Notes: generated by a model from the letters alone, not told the origin. DNA of 64,000 bases from Amycolatopsis pretoriensis (GCF_900107925.1 NZ_FNUJ01000003.1:496001-560000); one strand, 5' to 3'. Numbered from the stretch's first letter, positions 30,201 to 39,654 are shown. Numbers and translations: made by a program.

Positions 30201-30970
30201 CGTCGGTGCCGGCGGCGGAGAACGCCGTCGCGGTGCCTGAGCGGCTGCGCGGCGAGGTGTCGTTCAAGGAGGTCGACTTCGCCTACGCCGGCACGGACGC
30301 GCCGGCGCTGGCGGAGTTCTCGCTGGACGTGGCGGCCGGCGAGACGATCGCGCTGGTCGGCGCGACGGGCGCGGGCAAGTCGACGGCGGTGAAGCTGGTG
30401 GCGCGCTACTACGACGTCACGGGCGGCGAGGTCCGGATCGACGGCACGGACGTCCGCGAGTACGAGCTCGCGGGGCTGCGCCGCCGGATGGGCGTGGTGC
30501 CGCAGGAGGCGCACCTGTTCTCGGGCACGGTGGCGGACAACGTCCGCTACGGCCGTCCGGCGGCATCGGACGCGGAGGTCGAGGCGGCGGTCCGCGCGGT
30601 GGGCGCGTTCGACGGGGTGGCGGCCCTCCCGGCGGGCTTCCTGCAACCGGTGGGCGAGCGCGGCCGCTCGCTGTCGGCGGGCCAGCGCCAGCTGGTCGCG
30701 CTGGCGAGGGCGGAGCTGGTGGACCCGGACGTACTGCTGCTGGACGAGGCAACGGCGGCGCTGGACCCCTCGACGGAGGCGGCGGTCCTGCGGGCCACGG
30801 AGACGGTCGCTCGCCGCCGCACGACGTTCGTGGTGGCCCACCGCCTGGCGACGGCGGCGAGGGCGGACCGGATCGTGGTCCTGGACCACGGCCGCATCGC
30901 GGAGACGGGAACGCACGAGGAGCTGCTGGCGGCGAAGGGCCTGTACGCGCGGCTGTGGGCGCTGGGCTGA
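27224..30970 (+). CDS. fused two-cassette ABC exporter with one degenerate ATPase site
   Basis: 1248 residues in the order membrane domain - ATPase - membrane domain - ATPase, a full type IV exporter in one chain. Cassette 1 has Walker A G-T-A-G-S-G-K-S-T and signature L-S-G-G-Q, but D-D replaces D-E at the catalytic Glu (L-I-L-D-D-A-T-S) and the Q-loop reads V-F-E-E-A-F. Cassette 2 is canonical (G-A-T-G-A-G-K-S-T, P-Q-E, L-L-L-D-E-A-T, A-H-R). This asymmetry matches heterodimeric exporters such as TM287/288. The ~110-residue linker carries a Cys pair (R-C-E-G-L-D-C). GTG 27224 lies 7 bp after TAGTGT (27212-27217), so it may be leaderless. Drug or lipid export is the general expectation. Confidence 0.92.
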   Translation: MTTAPPRSRQELPPVETVGWVRRLFAAAWEHRAIVVLSLLAAVFSVGVQAASPLLVRSAVDDAVAGRTGALPGIAVFLVALQLVAFGTAFLRRYFGGKLALDVQHDLRQRVFNAVSRLDGGKQDALRTGQVVSRAISDLQLVVGILMQIPLSFGSVIFAVLSFAAMLWMSPVLTLIALVVTPAVGIVIARSRKRLFPATWSAQQRAADVAQQVEETVTGVRVVKGFGQEAREVSKLEGTARKLFAERLRAAKLSAVPTATTAALPAAGQVAVLGIGGVLALNGSITLGTFLAFATYLATLIGPARMLSGLVVQAQLTRAGAERVYELIDAQPEVVDSPDARPLPSGALGVELDDVRFGYTRTEPVLAGLSVTANPGETLALVGTAGSGKSTISLLLPRFYDVHAGSVRVGGLDVRDVPLRQLRQAIGVVFEEAFLFSSSIRDNIAYGRPDASEEEIVAAARAAEADEFIRALPEGYDTLVGERGLTLSGGQRQRLGLARALITDPRILILDDATSAIDTVTEAAIHDTLRSVTASRTTLLIAHRRSTLALADRIAVLDEGRVVDVGTEAELMARCPLFRELVAGPGDDVEEKHRCEGLDCGQDGITPALWPRDENRDDVDDLADAARQRSGDPNSSGFVGGGAGLDVPPTPELIEGVRKLPAAADEPRLSDVDVTAPDPSFRLTRLLRPVRWPLTLVIGLVAADALASIALPGLYQFGVDHGVRAGVEWMIWLAAGIGALVIAADWLVVFAQTRLTSRVGETVLYALRVRSYAHLQRLGLDYYERELSGKIMTRMTTDVDALSTFLQTGLATAVVSALTLAGITAALLVTDAGLALFALAMVPVLAVATVIFRRAASKAYNEARERVSVVNADMQENVSGLRVAQAYTREDRSAAAFASRSDDYRRSRLRAQRYVATYFPLVALLSDLATTTVLVAGANRVSAGTLSAGVLLAFLLYLQQFFSPIQQLSSVFDGYQQARVGLNRIGDLLRTPTSVPAAENAVAVPERLRGEVSFKEVDFAYAGTDAPALAEFSLDVAAGETIALVGATGAGKSTAVKLVARYYDVTGGEVRIDGTDVREYELAGLRRRMGVVPQEAHLFSGTVADNVRYGRPAASDAEVEAAVRAVGAFDGVAALPAGFLQPVGERGRSLSAGQRQLVALARAELVDPDVLLLDEATAALDPSTEAAVLRATETVARRRTTFVVAHRLATAARADRIVVLDHGRIAETGTHEELLAAKGLYARLWALG

Positions 30971-31118
30971 GGCCGACTGGGGCAGCCGGGAGCAGGTGCC
31001 CGAGAACCGCTCCCGTCGCTGCAAAGCCCCTTCCGCGCCGCTCACCAGCGCGCCGACCGCCCGGCTGAACGCCGAAAGTTCGTGGCCGAGGTCACGCCGC
31101 GCTGGCAGCATGGCGGGC

Positions 31119-31655
31119 ATGTTCGAAGAGCACCGGGTGCCCGACCGGCAGATCCGCGCGGCGCAGACCGACTCGACCGTCCGGGTCTACCAGGCCTGTA
31201 CGCCCGCGGTCGCCGACGCCGCCCTCGAGAAGCAGTCGTTCGGCACCCGAGGCGAAACCGTCCGGCTCGACCCGTCGTTCCGCCTGGCCGCCTACGACAG
31301 CGGCAACGGCAGCAAGCCCGGCCACGAGCGCATCCTGGCCGTCGACCTGACCCGGGCCGGCTTCGAATGGGCGCTGGCCCACCGTGGCCCGGTGCTCATC
31401 CAGTGGGACGCCGAGCGAGACCTCGACCACACCCCGCTGAACTTCCAGGCCATCCGCATCGGCCTCACCGGCGAGGCGGTCGACCACTACGTCGACGAGT
31501 GGATCACCGCCATCACCGACGTCACACCGGTGATGCGCGACATCTCCGGCCTGCTGGCCACCGACCGGCTGCACAAAGCGGTGAAGCTCGTCCCCCACGA
31601 GCCGCCGTACGAGCTGCCCGAAGACCTCGCCCGGGCCGTCGACGCCACCGGCTAA
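31119..31655 (+). CDS. DUF4291 family protein
   Basis: About 178 residues. The start (R-Q-I-R-A, then V-Y-Q-A), the central K-P-G-H-E-R-I-L-A-V and the G-L-T-G-E-A-V-D-H-Y-V-D-E-W-I stretch are hallmarks of DUF4291, as I recall the family. The function is unknown. Compared with the pattern I remember, the segment after residue ~40 is shortened and divergent. ATG 31119 gives M-F-E-E-H-R; ATG 31110 would add three residues. No ribosome site is obvious. Its stop shares four bases with the convergent gene at 31652. Confidence 0.75.
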   Translation: MFEEHRVPDRQIRAAQTDSTVRVYQACTPAVADAALEKQSFGTRGETVRLDPSFRLAAYDSGNGSKPGHERILAVDLTRAGFEWALAHRGPVLIQWDAERDLDHTPLNFQAIRIGLTGEAVDHYVDEWITAITDVTPVMRDISGLLATDRLHKAVKLVPHEPPYELPEDLARAVDATG

Positions 31656-31924
31656 GGCAGCGCCCGCCACTTCAGCGCGCCCAGGCCGGCCGCCTCGACG
31701 TCCGGGCGGGAAGCCCACCGGACCGTCCCCGGGCGGACGTGGACCCCGGCCCCGACCAGCCAATCGGGCTCGTCCGGCTCGACCCACTCCATTTCCTCGA
31801 AGTCGGCCAGGGTCGGCCAGACCGCCTGGCACGAGTCGCACCGCAGGACGACCGTGCCGGACTCCGTCACCAGCGGCCGCACCAGGCCCTGGTCCCAGAA
31901 CGAAGGACATTCGACCAGCCACAT
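31652..31924 (-). CDS. small hypothetical protein with a C-x-x-C pair
   Basis: 90 residues, rich in Trp and acidic residues. C-D-S-C-Q-A-V-W-P near residue 30 looks like half of a zinc ribbon, and a further Cys lies near the N-terminus. Codon bias is normal. The tail-to-tail four-base overlap with the DUF4291 gene supports it being real. No family is recognised. Confidence 0.6.
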   Translation of the reverse strand: MWLVECPSFWDQGLVRPLVTESGTVVLRCDSCQAVWPTLADFEEMEWVEPDEPDWLVGAGVHVRPGTVRWASRPDVEAAGLGALKWRALP

Positions 31925-32182
31925 CCCACCAGTGGAACCCGCCGCGGTGAACGACCGACGGCCACCGGGAGAAGCCGGACGAAAGAGACCGCGAACCCTG
32001 TACCGGGTCCAGCGCTTAAGGTTCCCTTAGCACATCTTGATCGAGTCAGTGACCGATCCCCTAGTGCGCCACGCCTCACACAGGCCGGTTCCATCACATC
32101 GCGGTCACCGAGGGGGTTAGCCTGGTAGGCGCATCAGCGGATTCAAGATCGAGATCGAGACGGATAGAGGCGAGCCCCAGCC
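31925..32182. other. kgd upstream region
   Basis: 258 bp without a gene. A TAGCCT (32118-32123) is a plausible -10 box for kgd, which would give a ~55-nt leader. No riboswitch-like structure or clear operator was seen. Confidence 0.4.
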
Positions 32183-35100
32183 GTGTCCAGCAGCAGCCCT
32201 GCGTCACAGTTCGGCCCCAACGAGTGGCTGGTCGAAGAAATGTACGACCAGTTCCTCGCCGACCCTTCTTCAGTCGATGCCGCCTGGCACGACTTCTTCG
32301 CGGACTTCAAGCCGACGCAGAACGCGCAGGCCAAGGCGGACACGGCCCGGCAGCAGGCCGAGACCAAGCCGGCCACCAACGGCCAGGCGGCGCAGCCGTC
32401 GGCCACGGCCGTGCGGAACGCGGAATCGGCGGCCAAGCAGGCCGCGCCCGCGAAGGCGGCGCCCAAGCCGGCCGCGAAGCCGGAGCCGAAGGCGGCCCCG
32501 AAGCCCGCGGCCAAGGCGGAGCCGAAGGCCGACGCGAAGAAGGAAGAGCCGGAGTCGAAGCAGCTGCGCGGCGCCGCGGCCGCCATCGCGAAGAACATGG
32601 ACGCCTCGCTGAGCGTCCCGACCGCGACCAGCGTGCGCGCGGTCCCGGCCAAGCTGATGGCCGACAACCGCATCGTCATCAACAACCACCTGAAGCGCAC
32701 GCGCGGCGGCAAGATCTCCTTCACGCACCTCATCGGCTACGCCATGGTGCGGGCGCTGAAGAACTACCCGAACATGAACCGGCACTACCAGCAGATCGAC
32801 GGCAAGCCGTTCGCGATCACGCCGGAGCACGTCAACTTCGGGCTCGCGATCGACATGAAGGGCAAGGACGGGTCGCGCAACCTCGTCGTGGCCTCGGTCA
32901 AGGGCGTCGAGGACATGACGTTCCTGCAGTTCTGGCAGGCCTACGAGGAGATCGTCAAGAAGGCCCGCAACAACAAGCTGACGGCCGACGACTTCTCCGG
33001 CACCACGATCTCGCTGACCAACCCGGGCGGCATCGGCACCAACCACTCGGTGCCGCGCCTGCAGGCCGGCCAGGGCGCCATCATCGGCGTCGGCGCCATG
33101 CAGTACCCGGCCGCCTTCGAGGGCACCAGCGAGAAGACGCTGGTCGACCTCGGCATCAGCAAGATCATGACGCTGACCTCGACCTACGACCACCGCATCA
33201 TCCAGGGCGCGGAGTCGGGCGAGTTCCTCAAGCGCATCCACGAGCTGCTGCTCGGCGAAGACGGCTTCTACGACGACGTCTTCACCAGCCTGCGCCTGCC
33301 GTACGAGCCGATCCGCTGGGTCGCCGACATCCCCGAGGGCCCGGTCGACAAGACCGCCCGCGTCATCGAGCTGATCGACGCGTTCCGAATGCGCGGCCAC
33401 CTGATGGCCGACACCGACCCGCTGAACTACCGCCAGCGCAGCCACGCCGACCTCGACGTCCTCTCGCACAACCTGACGCTGTGGGACCTCGACCGCGAGT
33501 TCCCGGTCGGCGGCTTCGCCGGCCAGGAGCGGATGAAGCTGCGCGACATCCTGGGCGTCCTGCGCAACTCCTACTGCCGCACGGTCGGCATCGAGTACAC
33601 CCACATCCTCGACCCCGAGGAGCGCCGCTGGATCCAGGAGCGCGTCGAGATCCCGCACGAGAAGCCGGACCCCGCGGTCCAGAAGTACGTGCTCTCGAAG
33701 CTGAACGCCGCCGAGGCGTTCGAGACGTTCCTGCAGACCAAGTACGTCGGCCAGAAGCGGTTCTCCCTCGAAGGCGGCGAGACCGCGATCCCGCTGCTCG
33801 ACACGCTGCTGGACAAGGCCGCCGAGCACGAGCTCGACGAGGTCGTCATCGGCATGCCGCACCGCGGCCGCCTGAACGTGCTGGCCAACATCGTCGGCAA
33901 GCCGATCAGCCAGATCTTCCAGGAGTTCGAGGGCAACCTCGACCCGGGCCAGGCGCACGGCTCCGGTGACGTGAAGTACCACCTCGGCGCCGAGGGCAAG
34001 TACTTCCGGATGTTCGGCGACGGCGAGACGAAGGTGTCGCTGACCGCGAACCCGTCCCACCTGGAGACGGTCGACCCGGTGCTCGAGGGCATCGTCCGCG
34101 CGAAGCAGGACCTGCTGGACAAGGGCGGCGAGGGCTACACCGTGCTGCCGGTCCTGATGCACGGCGACGCGGCCTTCGCGGGCCAGGGCGTCGTGGCCGA
34201 GACGCTGAACCTGGCGCTGCTGCGCGGGTACCGCACCGGCGGCACCGTGCACGTCATCGTCAACAACCAGGTCGGCTTCACGACCGCGCCGGAGCACTCG
34301 CGCTCGTCGCAGTACGCCACCGACGTCGCCAAGATGATCGGCTCGCCGATCTTCCACGTGAACGGCGACGACCCGGAGGCCGCGCACTGGGTGGCCAAGC
34401 TGGCCGTCGAGTACCGGCAGGCGTTCCACAAGGACGTCGTCATCGACCTGATCTGCTACCGCCGCCGCGGCCACAACGAGGGCGACGACCCCTCGATGAC
34501 GCAGCCGGCGATGTACGACATCATCGACACGAAGCGCTCGGTGCGGAAGACCTACACCGAGTCGCTGATCGGCCGCGGCGACATCTCCGTCGAGGAGGCC
34601 GAGGCCGCGCTGCGCGACTTCTCGAGCCAGCTGGAGCACGTCTTCAACGAGGTCCGCGAGCTGGAGAAGCACCCGGCGAAGGCGAGCCCCTCGGTCGAGG
34701 AGGAGCAGCCGATGCCGGCCAAGGTGCCGACGGCGATCAGCACCGAGGCGCTCGAGCACATCGGCGACGCGTTCGTGAACGTCCCGGAGGGCTTCACGCC
34801 GCACCCGCGCGTCAAGCCGGTCATGGAGCGCCGCCACAAGATGTCGCGCGAAGGCGACATCGACTGGGCCTTCGGCGAGCTGCTCGCGTTCGGGTCGCTG
34901 GCGATGGAGGGCCGGCTGGTCCGGCTGTCGGGCCAGGACTCCCGCCGCGGCACGTTCACCCAGCGGCACTCGGTGTTCATCGACCGCAAGACCGGCCAGG
35001 AGTACTCGCCGCTGCAGAACCTGGCCGACGGCCAGGGCCGCGTCATGATCTACGACTCGGCGCTGTCGGAGTACGCGGCCGTCGGCTTCGAGTACGGCTA

Positions 35101-35887
35101 CTCGGTGGCCAACCCCGAGTCGCTGGTCATGTGGGAAGCGCAGTTCGGTGACTTCGTCAACGGCGCGCAGACCGTCATCGACGAGTACATCTCCTCCGGC
35201 GAGGCCAAGTGGGGCCAGCGCTCGGACGTCGTGCTGCTGCTGCCGCACGGCCACGAGGGCCAGGGCCCGGACCACACCTCCGGCCGCATCGAGCGGTTCC
35301 TCTCGCTGTGCGCGGAGGGCTCGATGACGGTGGCGGTGCCGTCCACCCCGGCGAACTACTTCCACCTGCTGCGCCGCCACGCCCTCGACGGCATCCAGCG
35401 CCCGCTGATCGTCTTCACGCCGAAGTCGATGCTGCGCAACAAGGCCGCGACGTCGCCGACGGCCGACTTCACCGGCGAAACCCGCTTCATGTCGGTCATC
35501 GACGACGTGACGCCGGACCCGGCGAAGATCCGCAAGGTGCTGCTGACCTCCGGGAAGCTGTACTGGGAGCTGGTGGCCGAGCGGACGAAGCGCGAGGCGG
35601 ACGACGTCGCGATCGTGCGGATCGAGCAGTACTACCCGCTGCCGAAGAAGAAGCTGGTGGCCGCGCTCGAGCGCTACACCAACGCTTCGCAGGTCGCGTG
35701 GGTCCAGGAGGAGCCGGAGAACCAGGGCGCGTGGCCGTTCTTCGGGCTCAACCTGCCGCGCAAGTTCCCGGAGCTGTTCGGGAAGCTGGAAGTCGTGTCG
35801 CGGCGCCCGATGGCGGCGCCGTCGGCCGGCTCGTCGAAGGTCCACGAGGTCGAGCAGAAGGCGCTGATCTCGAAGGCGTTCGACTGA
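32183..35887 (+). CDS. kgd: multifunctional 2-oxoglutarate dehydrogenase/decarboxylase (E2-E1 fusion)
   Basis: 1234 residues, the actinobacterial Kgd/OdhA form. A short N-terminal E1-type helix ([12 protein letters not shown]) precedes an Ala/Lys/Pro-rich linker (~residues 45-130). A catalytic E2 acyltransferase domain has the active His in T-Y-D-H-R-I-I-Q-G (~337). The rest is the thiamine-diphosphate E1 domain with G-M-P-H-R-G-R-L-N and [10 protein letters not shown]. It joins the TCA cycle to glutamate supply; in relatives it is controlled by the FHA protein GarA/OdhI. The start is GTG 32183. It is monocistronic with a terminator at 35902. Confidence 0.95.
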   Translation: MSSSSPASQFGPNEWLVEEMYDQFLADPSSVDAAWHDFFADFKPTQNAQAKADTARQQAETKPATNGQAAQPSATAVRNAESAAKQAAPAKAAPKPAAKPEPKAAPKPAAKAEPKADAKKEEPESKQLRGAAAAIAKNMDASLSVPTATSVRAVPAKLMADNRIVINNHLKRTRGGKISFTHLIGYAMVRALKNYPNMNRHYQQIDGKPFAITPEHVNFGLAIDMKGKDGSRNLVVASVKGVEDMTFLQFWQAYEEIVKKARNNKLTADDFSGTTISLTNPGGIGTNHSVPRLQAGQGAIIGVGAMQYPAAFEGTSEKTLVDLGISKIMTLTSTYDHRIIQGAESGEFLKRIHELLLGEDGFYDDVFTSLRLPYEPIRWVADIPEGPVDKTARVIELIDAFRMRGHLMADTDPLNYRQRSHADLDVLSHNLTLWDLDREFPVGGFAGQERMKLRDILGVLRNSYCRTVGIEYTHILDPEERRWIQERVEIPHEKPDPAVQKYVLSKLNAAEAFETFLQTKYVGQKRFSLEGGETAIPLLDTLLDKAAEHELDEVVIGMPHRGRLNVLANIVGKPISQIFQEFEGNLDPGQAHGSGDVKYHLGAEGKYFRMFGDGETKVSLTANPSHLETVDPVLEGIVRAKQDLLDKGGEGYTVLPVLMHGDAAFAGQGVVAETLNLALLRGYRTGGTVHVIVNNQVGFTTAPEHSRSSQYATDVAKMIGSPIFHVNGDDPEAAHWVAKLAVEYRQAFHKDVVIDLICYRRRGHNEGDDPSMTQPAMYDIIDTKRSVRKTYTESLIGRGDISVEEAEAALRDFSSQLEHVFNEVRELEKHPAKASPSVEEEQPMPAKVPTAISTEALEHIGDAFVNVPEGFTPHPRVKPVMERRHKMSREGDIDWAFGELLAFGSLAMEGRLVRLSGQDSRRGTFTQRHSVFIDRKTGQEYSPLQNLADGQGRVMIYDSALSEYAAVGFEYGYSVANPESLVMWEAQFGDFVNGAQTVIDEYISSGEAKWGQRSDVVLLLPHGHEGQGPDHTSGRIERFLSLCAEGSMTVAVPSTPANYFHLLRRHALDGIQRPLIVFTPKSMLRNKAATSPTADFTGETRFMSVIDDVTPDPAKIRKVLLTSGKLYWELVAERTKREADDVAIVRIEQYYPLPKKKLVAALERYTNASQVAWVQEEPENQGAWPFFGLNLPRKFPELFGKLEVVSRRPMAAPSAGSSKVHEVEQKALISKAFD

Positions 35888-35901
35888 TCGCTTGAGCCCG
35901 C

Positions 35902-35940
35902 CGAAGGCCTCCTCCCGGTTCGCCGGCGAGGAGGCCTTCG
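35902..35940 (+). terminator. kgd terminator
   Basis: 13-bp perfect arms CGAAGGCCTCCTC (35902-35914) and GAGGAGGCCTTCG (35928-35940), 14 bp after the kgd stop. Confidence 0.8.
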
Positions 35941-36045
35941 CCGTCTCGCCTCCGGAACTGTCGGTGCCTCCCGGTACCGTGGCAATCGGGGGCGCAGCCC
36001 AAACCCGTTTGCCCGCGGCCGCCGGTTCACGGCAAGGTGGCGACC

Positions 36046-36564
36046 ATGCTGATCCGCCGCGAGACGCCCGCCGACCGGACCACCGTCCACGCGATCCACA
36101 GCGAAGCGTTCCGGCGCGAACCCGGCGTCACCCCGGTCGAGGCACCGCTGGTGGACGAGCTGCGCGCGGACGGCGACCTGCTCGACGCGCTCTCGCTGGT
36201 GGCCGTCCGCGACGGCGAAGTCGTCGGGCACGTGTGCTGCAGCCGGGCCCGCGTCGGCGAGGACTCGACGTCGGCAGTCGGGCTGGGGCCGCTCGGCGTG
36301 CTGCCCGCGCACCAGGCGAGCGGTGTCGGCTCGGCGCTGATGCACGCGGTGCTCGGCGCCGCGGACGCGCTCGGCTACGGCTTGGTCGTCCTGCTCGGCA
36401 ACCCGGCGTACTACTCGCGCTTCGGCTTCGTCGCGGCGTCGACGCTCTCGGTCGCGTCGCCGGATCCCGCCTGGGTCAAGAACTTCCAGGCCCGCACGCT
36501 CACCGGCTACAAACCCGCGCAAGCGGGCGCGTTCGAGTACGCGCCCGCGTTCTCCCGGATCTGA
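36046..36564 (+). CDS. GNAT-family N-acetyltransferase (YhbS type)
   Basis: 172 residues. The GNAT core is visible: L-G-P-L-G-V-L-P-A-H-Q-A-S-G-V-G-S-A-L covers the acetyl-CoA pyrophosphate loop, and L-L-G-N-P-A-Y-Y-S-R-F-G-F is typical of the YhbS subgroup. ATG 36046 has AAGGTGG nine bases upstream; GTG 36037 is an alternative. The gene lies 10 bp before an LLM-class oxidoreductase, probably one transcript. Substrate unknown. Confidence 0.85.
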   Translation: MLIRRETPADRTTVHAIHSEAFRREPGVTPVEAPLVDELRADGDLLDALSLVAVRDGEVVGHVCCSRARVGEDSTSAVGLGPLGVLPAHQASGVGSALMHAVLGAADALGYGLVVLLGNPAYYSRFGFVAASTLSVASPDPAWVKNFQARTLTGYKPAQAGAFEYAPAFSRI

Positions 36565-36574
36565 GGAGCCTGGC

Positions 36575-37540
36575 ATGTACGCACCGAGCTCGTCCGTCGG
36601 CGTCCGCGTCAACCGCGAACAGCACCCGTCGAAGCTGGTGGACCTGGCCCGCCAGGCGGAAGACGCCGGCCTCGACGAAGTCTGGCTGGTCGAGGACTGC
36701 TTCTGGGCGGCCGGGATCGCCACGGTCGCGACGGCGCTGGCGGTGACGTCGACGATCAAGGTGGGCATCGGCGTGCTGCCGGCGGTGGCCCGCAACCCGG
36801 CGATCGCGGCGATGGAGCTGGCCGCGCTCGCGGAGCTGCACCCGGGACGGCTGATCGGCGGGCTGGGCCACGGGGTGGCGTCGTGGATGCGCCAGATCGG
36901 CGCGTACCCGGAGTCGCCGCTGGCGGCGCTGGACGAGACGCTGGTGGCCGTGCGCCGGCTGCTGGCGGGCGACCGGGTTTCGGTGCGCGGCCGGCACGTG
37001 AACCTGGACGAGGTCGAGCTGGTGTTCCCGCCCGCCACGGTGCCGCCGGTGCTGGCGGGGGTCCGGCGGCCGAAGTCGCTGGCGGTGGCGGGTTCTTCGG
37101 CGGACGGCACGATCCTGGCCGAGCCGTCGCCGCCGGAGTTCGTGCGGACGGCGCTGGCGGGCATCGCCGCCGGCGAGCCCGCCGAGCACGCGGTGGTGAC
37201 GTACAACTGGCTGGCGCTGGGCGACCGCGAACGCGCGCGGCTCACCGTGGCGGAATCGCTGACGCCCGGGGCGCGGGTGCAGGTGGCGGACCTGCCGTTC
37301 GCCGACGAGCTGCTGGCACTGGTGGACTCGGCGTCCACAGTGGACGAACTGGCGGCCGGCCTGCGCCCGGAGTGGCTCGACCGGCTCGCGATCTGCGGCG
37401 ACCTCGACCAGTGCGTGGCCTCGGTGCGCGCGCTGCACGCGGCCGGGAGCGGATCGGTCGTCCTGCTGCCGCTGCCGGAGGAGCCGCCGGAGCGCGGCAT
37501 CGAGGACGCGGGCAAGGTCGCGGCGGCCCTGCGCGCCTGA
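36575..37540 (+). CDS. LLM-class flavin-dependent oxidoreductase
   Basis: 321 residues, luciferase-like TIM barrel with G-L-D-E-V-W-L-V-E-D near the N-terminus and I-G-G-L-G-H-G-V near residue 95. In actinomycetes many of this class use F420 or FMN; the sequence alone does not say which. Ribosome site GAGGAG precedes ATG 36575. It follows the GNAT gene and ends 3 bp from the convergent TetR gene. Confidence 0.85.
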   Translation: MYAPSSSVGVRVNREQHPSKLVDLARQAEDAGLDEVWLVEDCFWAAGIATVATALAVTSTIKVGIGVLPAVARNPAIAAMELAALAELHPGRLIGGLGHGVASWMRQIGAYPESPLAALDETLVAVRRLLAGDRVSVRGRHVNLDEVELVFPPATVPPVLAGVRRPKSLAVAGSSADGTILAEPSPPEFVRTALAGIAAGEPAEHAVVTYNWLALGDRERARLTVAESLTPGARVQVADLPFADELLALVDSASTVDELAAGLRPEWLDRLAICGDLDQCVASVRALHAAGSGSVVLLPLPEEPPERGIEDAGKVAAALRA

Positions 37541-37543
37541 GCG

Positions 37544-38236
37544 TCAGCGCGAGAGGCTCGCTTCGACGCCGTCGAGGAGGTAGTCGAGGCCCTTGCGGAA
37601 GGTCTCGTCGACGTCCCAGTGGACGGCGTCGCGGATGACCTTTTCCAGCGCCGGGTACTTGCCCGTGGCGAAGGTCCGCTCCAGGTAGGGCCCGTGGGTG
37701 CGTTGCCACTCCGACTCGTTCATCCCGGTGGCCCGCTCGGCGCGGCGCTCGGTGATCTCCCGGCGGACGGCGCCGACCACGTACGCGTTGACGGCCTTGA
37801 CCACCGGCATCACGTCGTCGACGTCGATGCCCTGCAGCCCGGTGAGGACGGCCTCTCCCCGGGCGAGTGCGTTCGGCCCGAGCTGCGGCCGGCCGCCGAG
37901 CAGGTCGGCGAACCACTCGTGCCGGTGCGCGGCGCGCCGGGTCAGTTCGGCCAGGGCCAGCAGCACCTCGCGCCAGCTGTCGCCGGTGGGCCGGATCCCG
38001 GCGTAGACGTCGTCCACCATCAGGTCGAGCAGCTCTTCCTTGGTGGCGATGTAGCCGTACAGCCGCATCGGGCCGACGTCCAGCACGCCGGCGACCTTCC
38101 GCAGCGATACCGCCGCCAGGCCGTCCGCGTCCGCCAGGCGGATCGCCGCGCGGATGATCAGTTCCCGGCTCAGTGGAGCCGGCGTCGGCCTCTCCGGCGG
38201 CTCCGGCCGCTCCCACACCGTCACGGCGCTGACCAT
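37544..38236 (-). CDS. TetR-family repressor of the divergent flavin monooxygenase
   Basis: 230 residues. The helix-turn-helix is R-E-L-I-I-R-A-A-I-R-L-A then V-S-L-R-K-V-A-G-V-L-D-V-G-P-M-R-L-Y-G-Y-I-A-T-K-E-E-L; the C-terminal part resembles the TetR/TetR_C group with a long helical core. It is divergent from a TetX-like monooxygenase. The 57-bp gap holds two 13-bp palindromes (38251-38263 and 38268-38280), surely its operators. ATG 38236 is chosen; a GTG a few codons later is possible. Confidence 0.88.
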   Translation of the reverse strand: MVSAVTVWERPEPPERPTPAPLSRELIIRAAIRLADADGLAAVSLRKVAGVLDVGPMRLYGYIATKEELLDLMVDDVYAGIRPTGDSWREVLLALAELTRRAAHRHEWFADLLGGRPQLGPNALARGEAVLTGLQGIDVDDVMPVVKAVNAYVVGAVRREITERRAERATGMNESEWQRTHGPYLERTFATGKYPALEKVIRDAVHWDVDETFRKGLDYLLDGVEASLSR

Positions 38237-38250
38237 ACAGCGCCTGGTGC

Positions 38251-38263
38251 GATACAGTGTATC
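38251..38263. promoter_or_regulatory. operator 1, TetR / flavin monooxygenase
   Basis: GATACAGTGTATC, a perfect palindrome around a single G. Centre-to-centre distance to operator 2 is 17 bp. Confidence 0.8.
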
Positions 38264-38267
38264 GAGA

Positions 38268-38280
38268 GATACAGCGTATC
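38268..38280. promoter_or_regulatory. operator 2, TetR / flavin monooxygenase
   Basis: GATACAGCGTATC, with 5-bp perfect arms and an AGC centre, 14 bp before the monooxygenase ATG. Close relatives of both sites recur inside distant genes. Confidence 0.8.
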
Positions 38281-38293
38281 GAATGGGGACCTC

Positions 38294-39403
38294 ATGACCA
38301 TCGTCATCGTCGGCGCCGGACCGGGAGGCCTGGCCCTGGCCCGGGTGCTGCACGTCCACGGCATCGAGTCCGCCGTGTACGAGCGCGAGACGTCGCGCAA
38401 CGCGCGCGGACAGGGCGGCATGCTCGACATCCACTCCGGACAGCGCGCGCTGCGCGAGGCCGGACTGCTCGACGAGTTCTTCGCGATCGCGCGCGGTGAA
38501 GGCCAGGACATGCGGCTCCTGGAGCCGGACGGCACCCTGCTGCTCCAGGAGGACACGCCGGACGACGCCCCGCTGCTGCGTCCCGAGGTCGACCGCGCGG
38601 ACCTGCGCGACCTGCTGCTGGATTCGCTGCCCGCCGGGACGGTCCGGTGGGGGCACGCGTTCGAGTCCGCGGACAACGGCGTGGTGCAGTTCGCCAACGG
38701 CAGCCATACAACGTACGACTTGCTGGTCGGCGCGGACGGCGCGCAGTCCCGGGTGCGTCCGCTGGTCACCGATGCCTGCCCGGCGCACACCGGCCAGAAC
38801 GTCGTCGAGGTCGGCATCCCGGACATCGACCGCACGCACCCGGACCTCGCGGCGATGGTCGGCCGCGGCACCTACTGGGTGATGGGTAAGGGGACCTCCC
38901 TGGCGGCGCAGCGCAACGGCGACGGCCGCGTCCGCATCGGGATCAGCTTCTACAACACCCCCGAGGACTGGTTCGCGAAGAGCGGAATCCCGCTCGACGA
39001 CCCGGCCGCCGCCCGCGCGCGGCTGATCGAGCTGCTCCCCGGCTGGGACGCCCGGTTCACCGCACTGATCGAGGCCTGCGACGACACGGTCGCGCGGCGG
39101 TCGATGACAACGCTCCCGATCGGGCTGACGTGGCCGTCGAAGCCGGACGTGACGCTCCTCGGCGACGCCGCGCACCTGATGCCGGCGGTGGGCGAAGGCG
39201 CGAACCAGGCACTGCTCGACGGCGCGGCGCTGGGCCTGGCGCTGGCAGCTCACCGGGACGACTACCCGGCGGCGATCAAGGAGTACGACAACGAGATGTT
39301 CGACCGCACCGGCAAGGCGGCCCGGATGTCGGCGGGCATGCAGGAGCTGTTGCGGTCACCGGACGCGGCGCGGAAACTGCTCGAGTTCTTCCAGCCGAGC
39401 TGA
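38294..39403 (+). CDS. FAD-dependent monooxygenase (TetX-like)
   Basis: 369 residues. The FAD motif G-A-G-P-G-G-L-A is at residues 7-14, G-A-D-G-A-Q-S-R-V-R near 148, and L-L-G-D-A-A-H-L-M-P-A-V-G-E-G-A-N near 285. The size and motifs match tetracycline-destructase-like and other small class A monooxygenases. Substrates could be xenobiotics or own metabolites; resistance is not proven. ATG 38294 with GGGGAC upstream. It is controlled by the divergent TetR. Confidence 0.88.
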   Translation: MTIVIVGAGPGGLALARVLHVHGIESAVYERETSRNARGQGGMLDIHSGQRALREAGLLDEFFAIARGEGQDMRLLEPDGTLLLQEDTPDDAPLLRPEVDRADLRDLLLDSLPAGTVRWGHAFESADNGVVQFANGSHTTYDLLVGADGAQSRVRPLVTDACPAHTGQNVVEVGIPDIDRTHPDLAAMVGRGTYWVMGKGTSLAAQRNGDGRVRIGISFYNTPEDWFAKSGIPLDDPAAARARLIELLPGWDARFTALIEACDDTVARRSMTTLPIGLTWPSKPDVTLLGDAAHLMPAVGEGANQALLDGAALGLALAAHRDDYPAAIKEYDNEMFDRTGKAARMSAGMQELLRSPDAARKLLEFFQPS

Positions 39404-39416
39404 CCGAGCCGAGAGC

Positions 39417-39446
39417 TTGTCCACAGCCAGGCCGAGATGTGGACAA
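39417..39446. promoter_or_regulatory. inverted pair of consensus DnaA boxes
   Basis: TTGTCCACA (39417-39425) and TGTGGACAA (39438-39446) are both perfect actinomycete DnaA-box consensus, facing each other 12 bp apart. Too few for oriC; a DnaA-binding or titration site is possible. Confidence 0.6.
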
Positions 39447-39654
39447 CCCGGCCGCGCGGCGGCTATTTGTGGCCGGATTGTCGGGGACGCTCGATACGCT
39501 GGAACCGGGACGGACCCCCTGGGAGGGCGGGCGCTGTCCGAGGCCGGGCGCTGCTCGGAGAGCGTGCGCTGGCGGGGAGCGGACGCTGTCCGGAGAGCGG
39601 GGCGCCAGCCGGAGAGCGGCCACTGCCCAGGAAGCGGCCACTGCCCACGGAGCA

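Noticed and set aside
38294..39403. Tetracycline-resistance gene
   Set aside because: The TetX-like fold is shared by many monooxygenases; sequence alone does not support a drug substrate.
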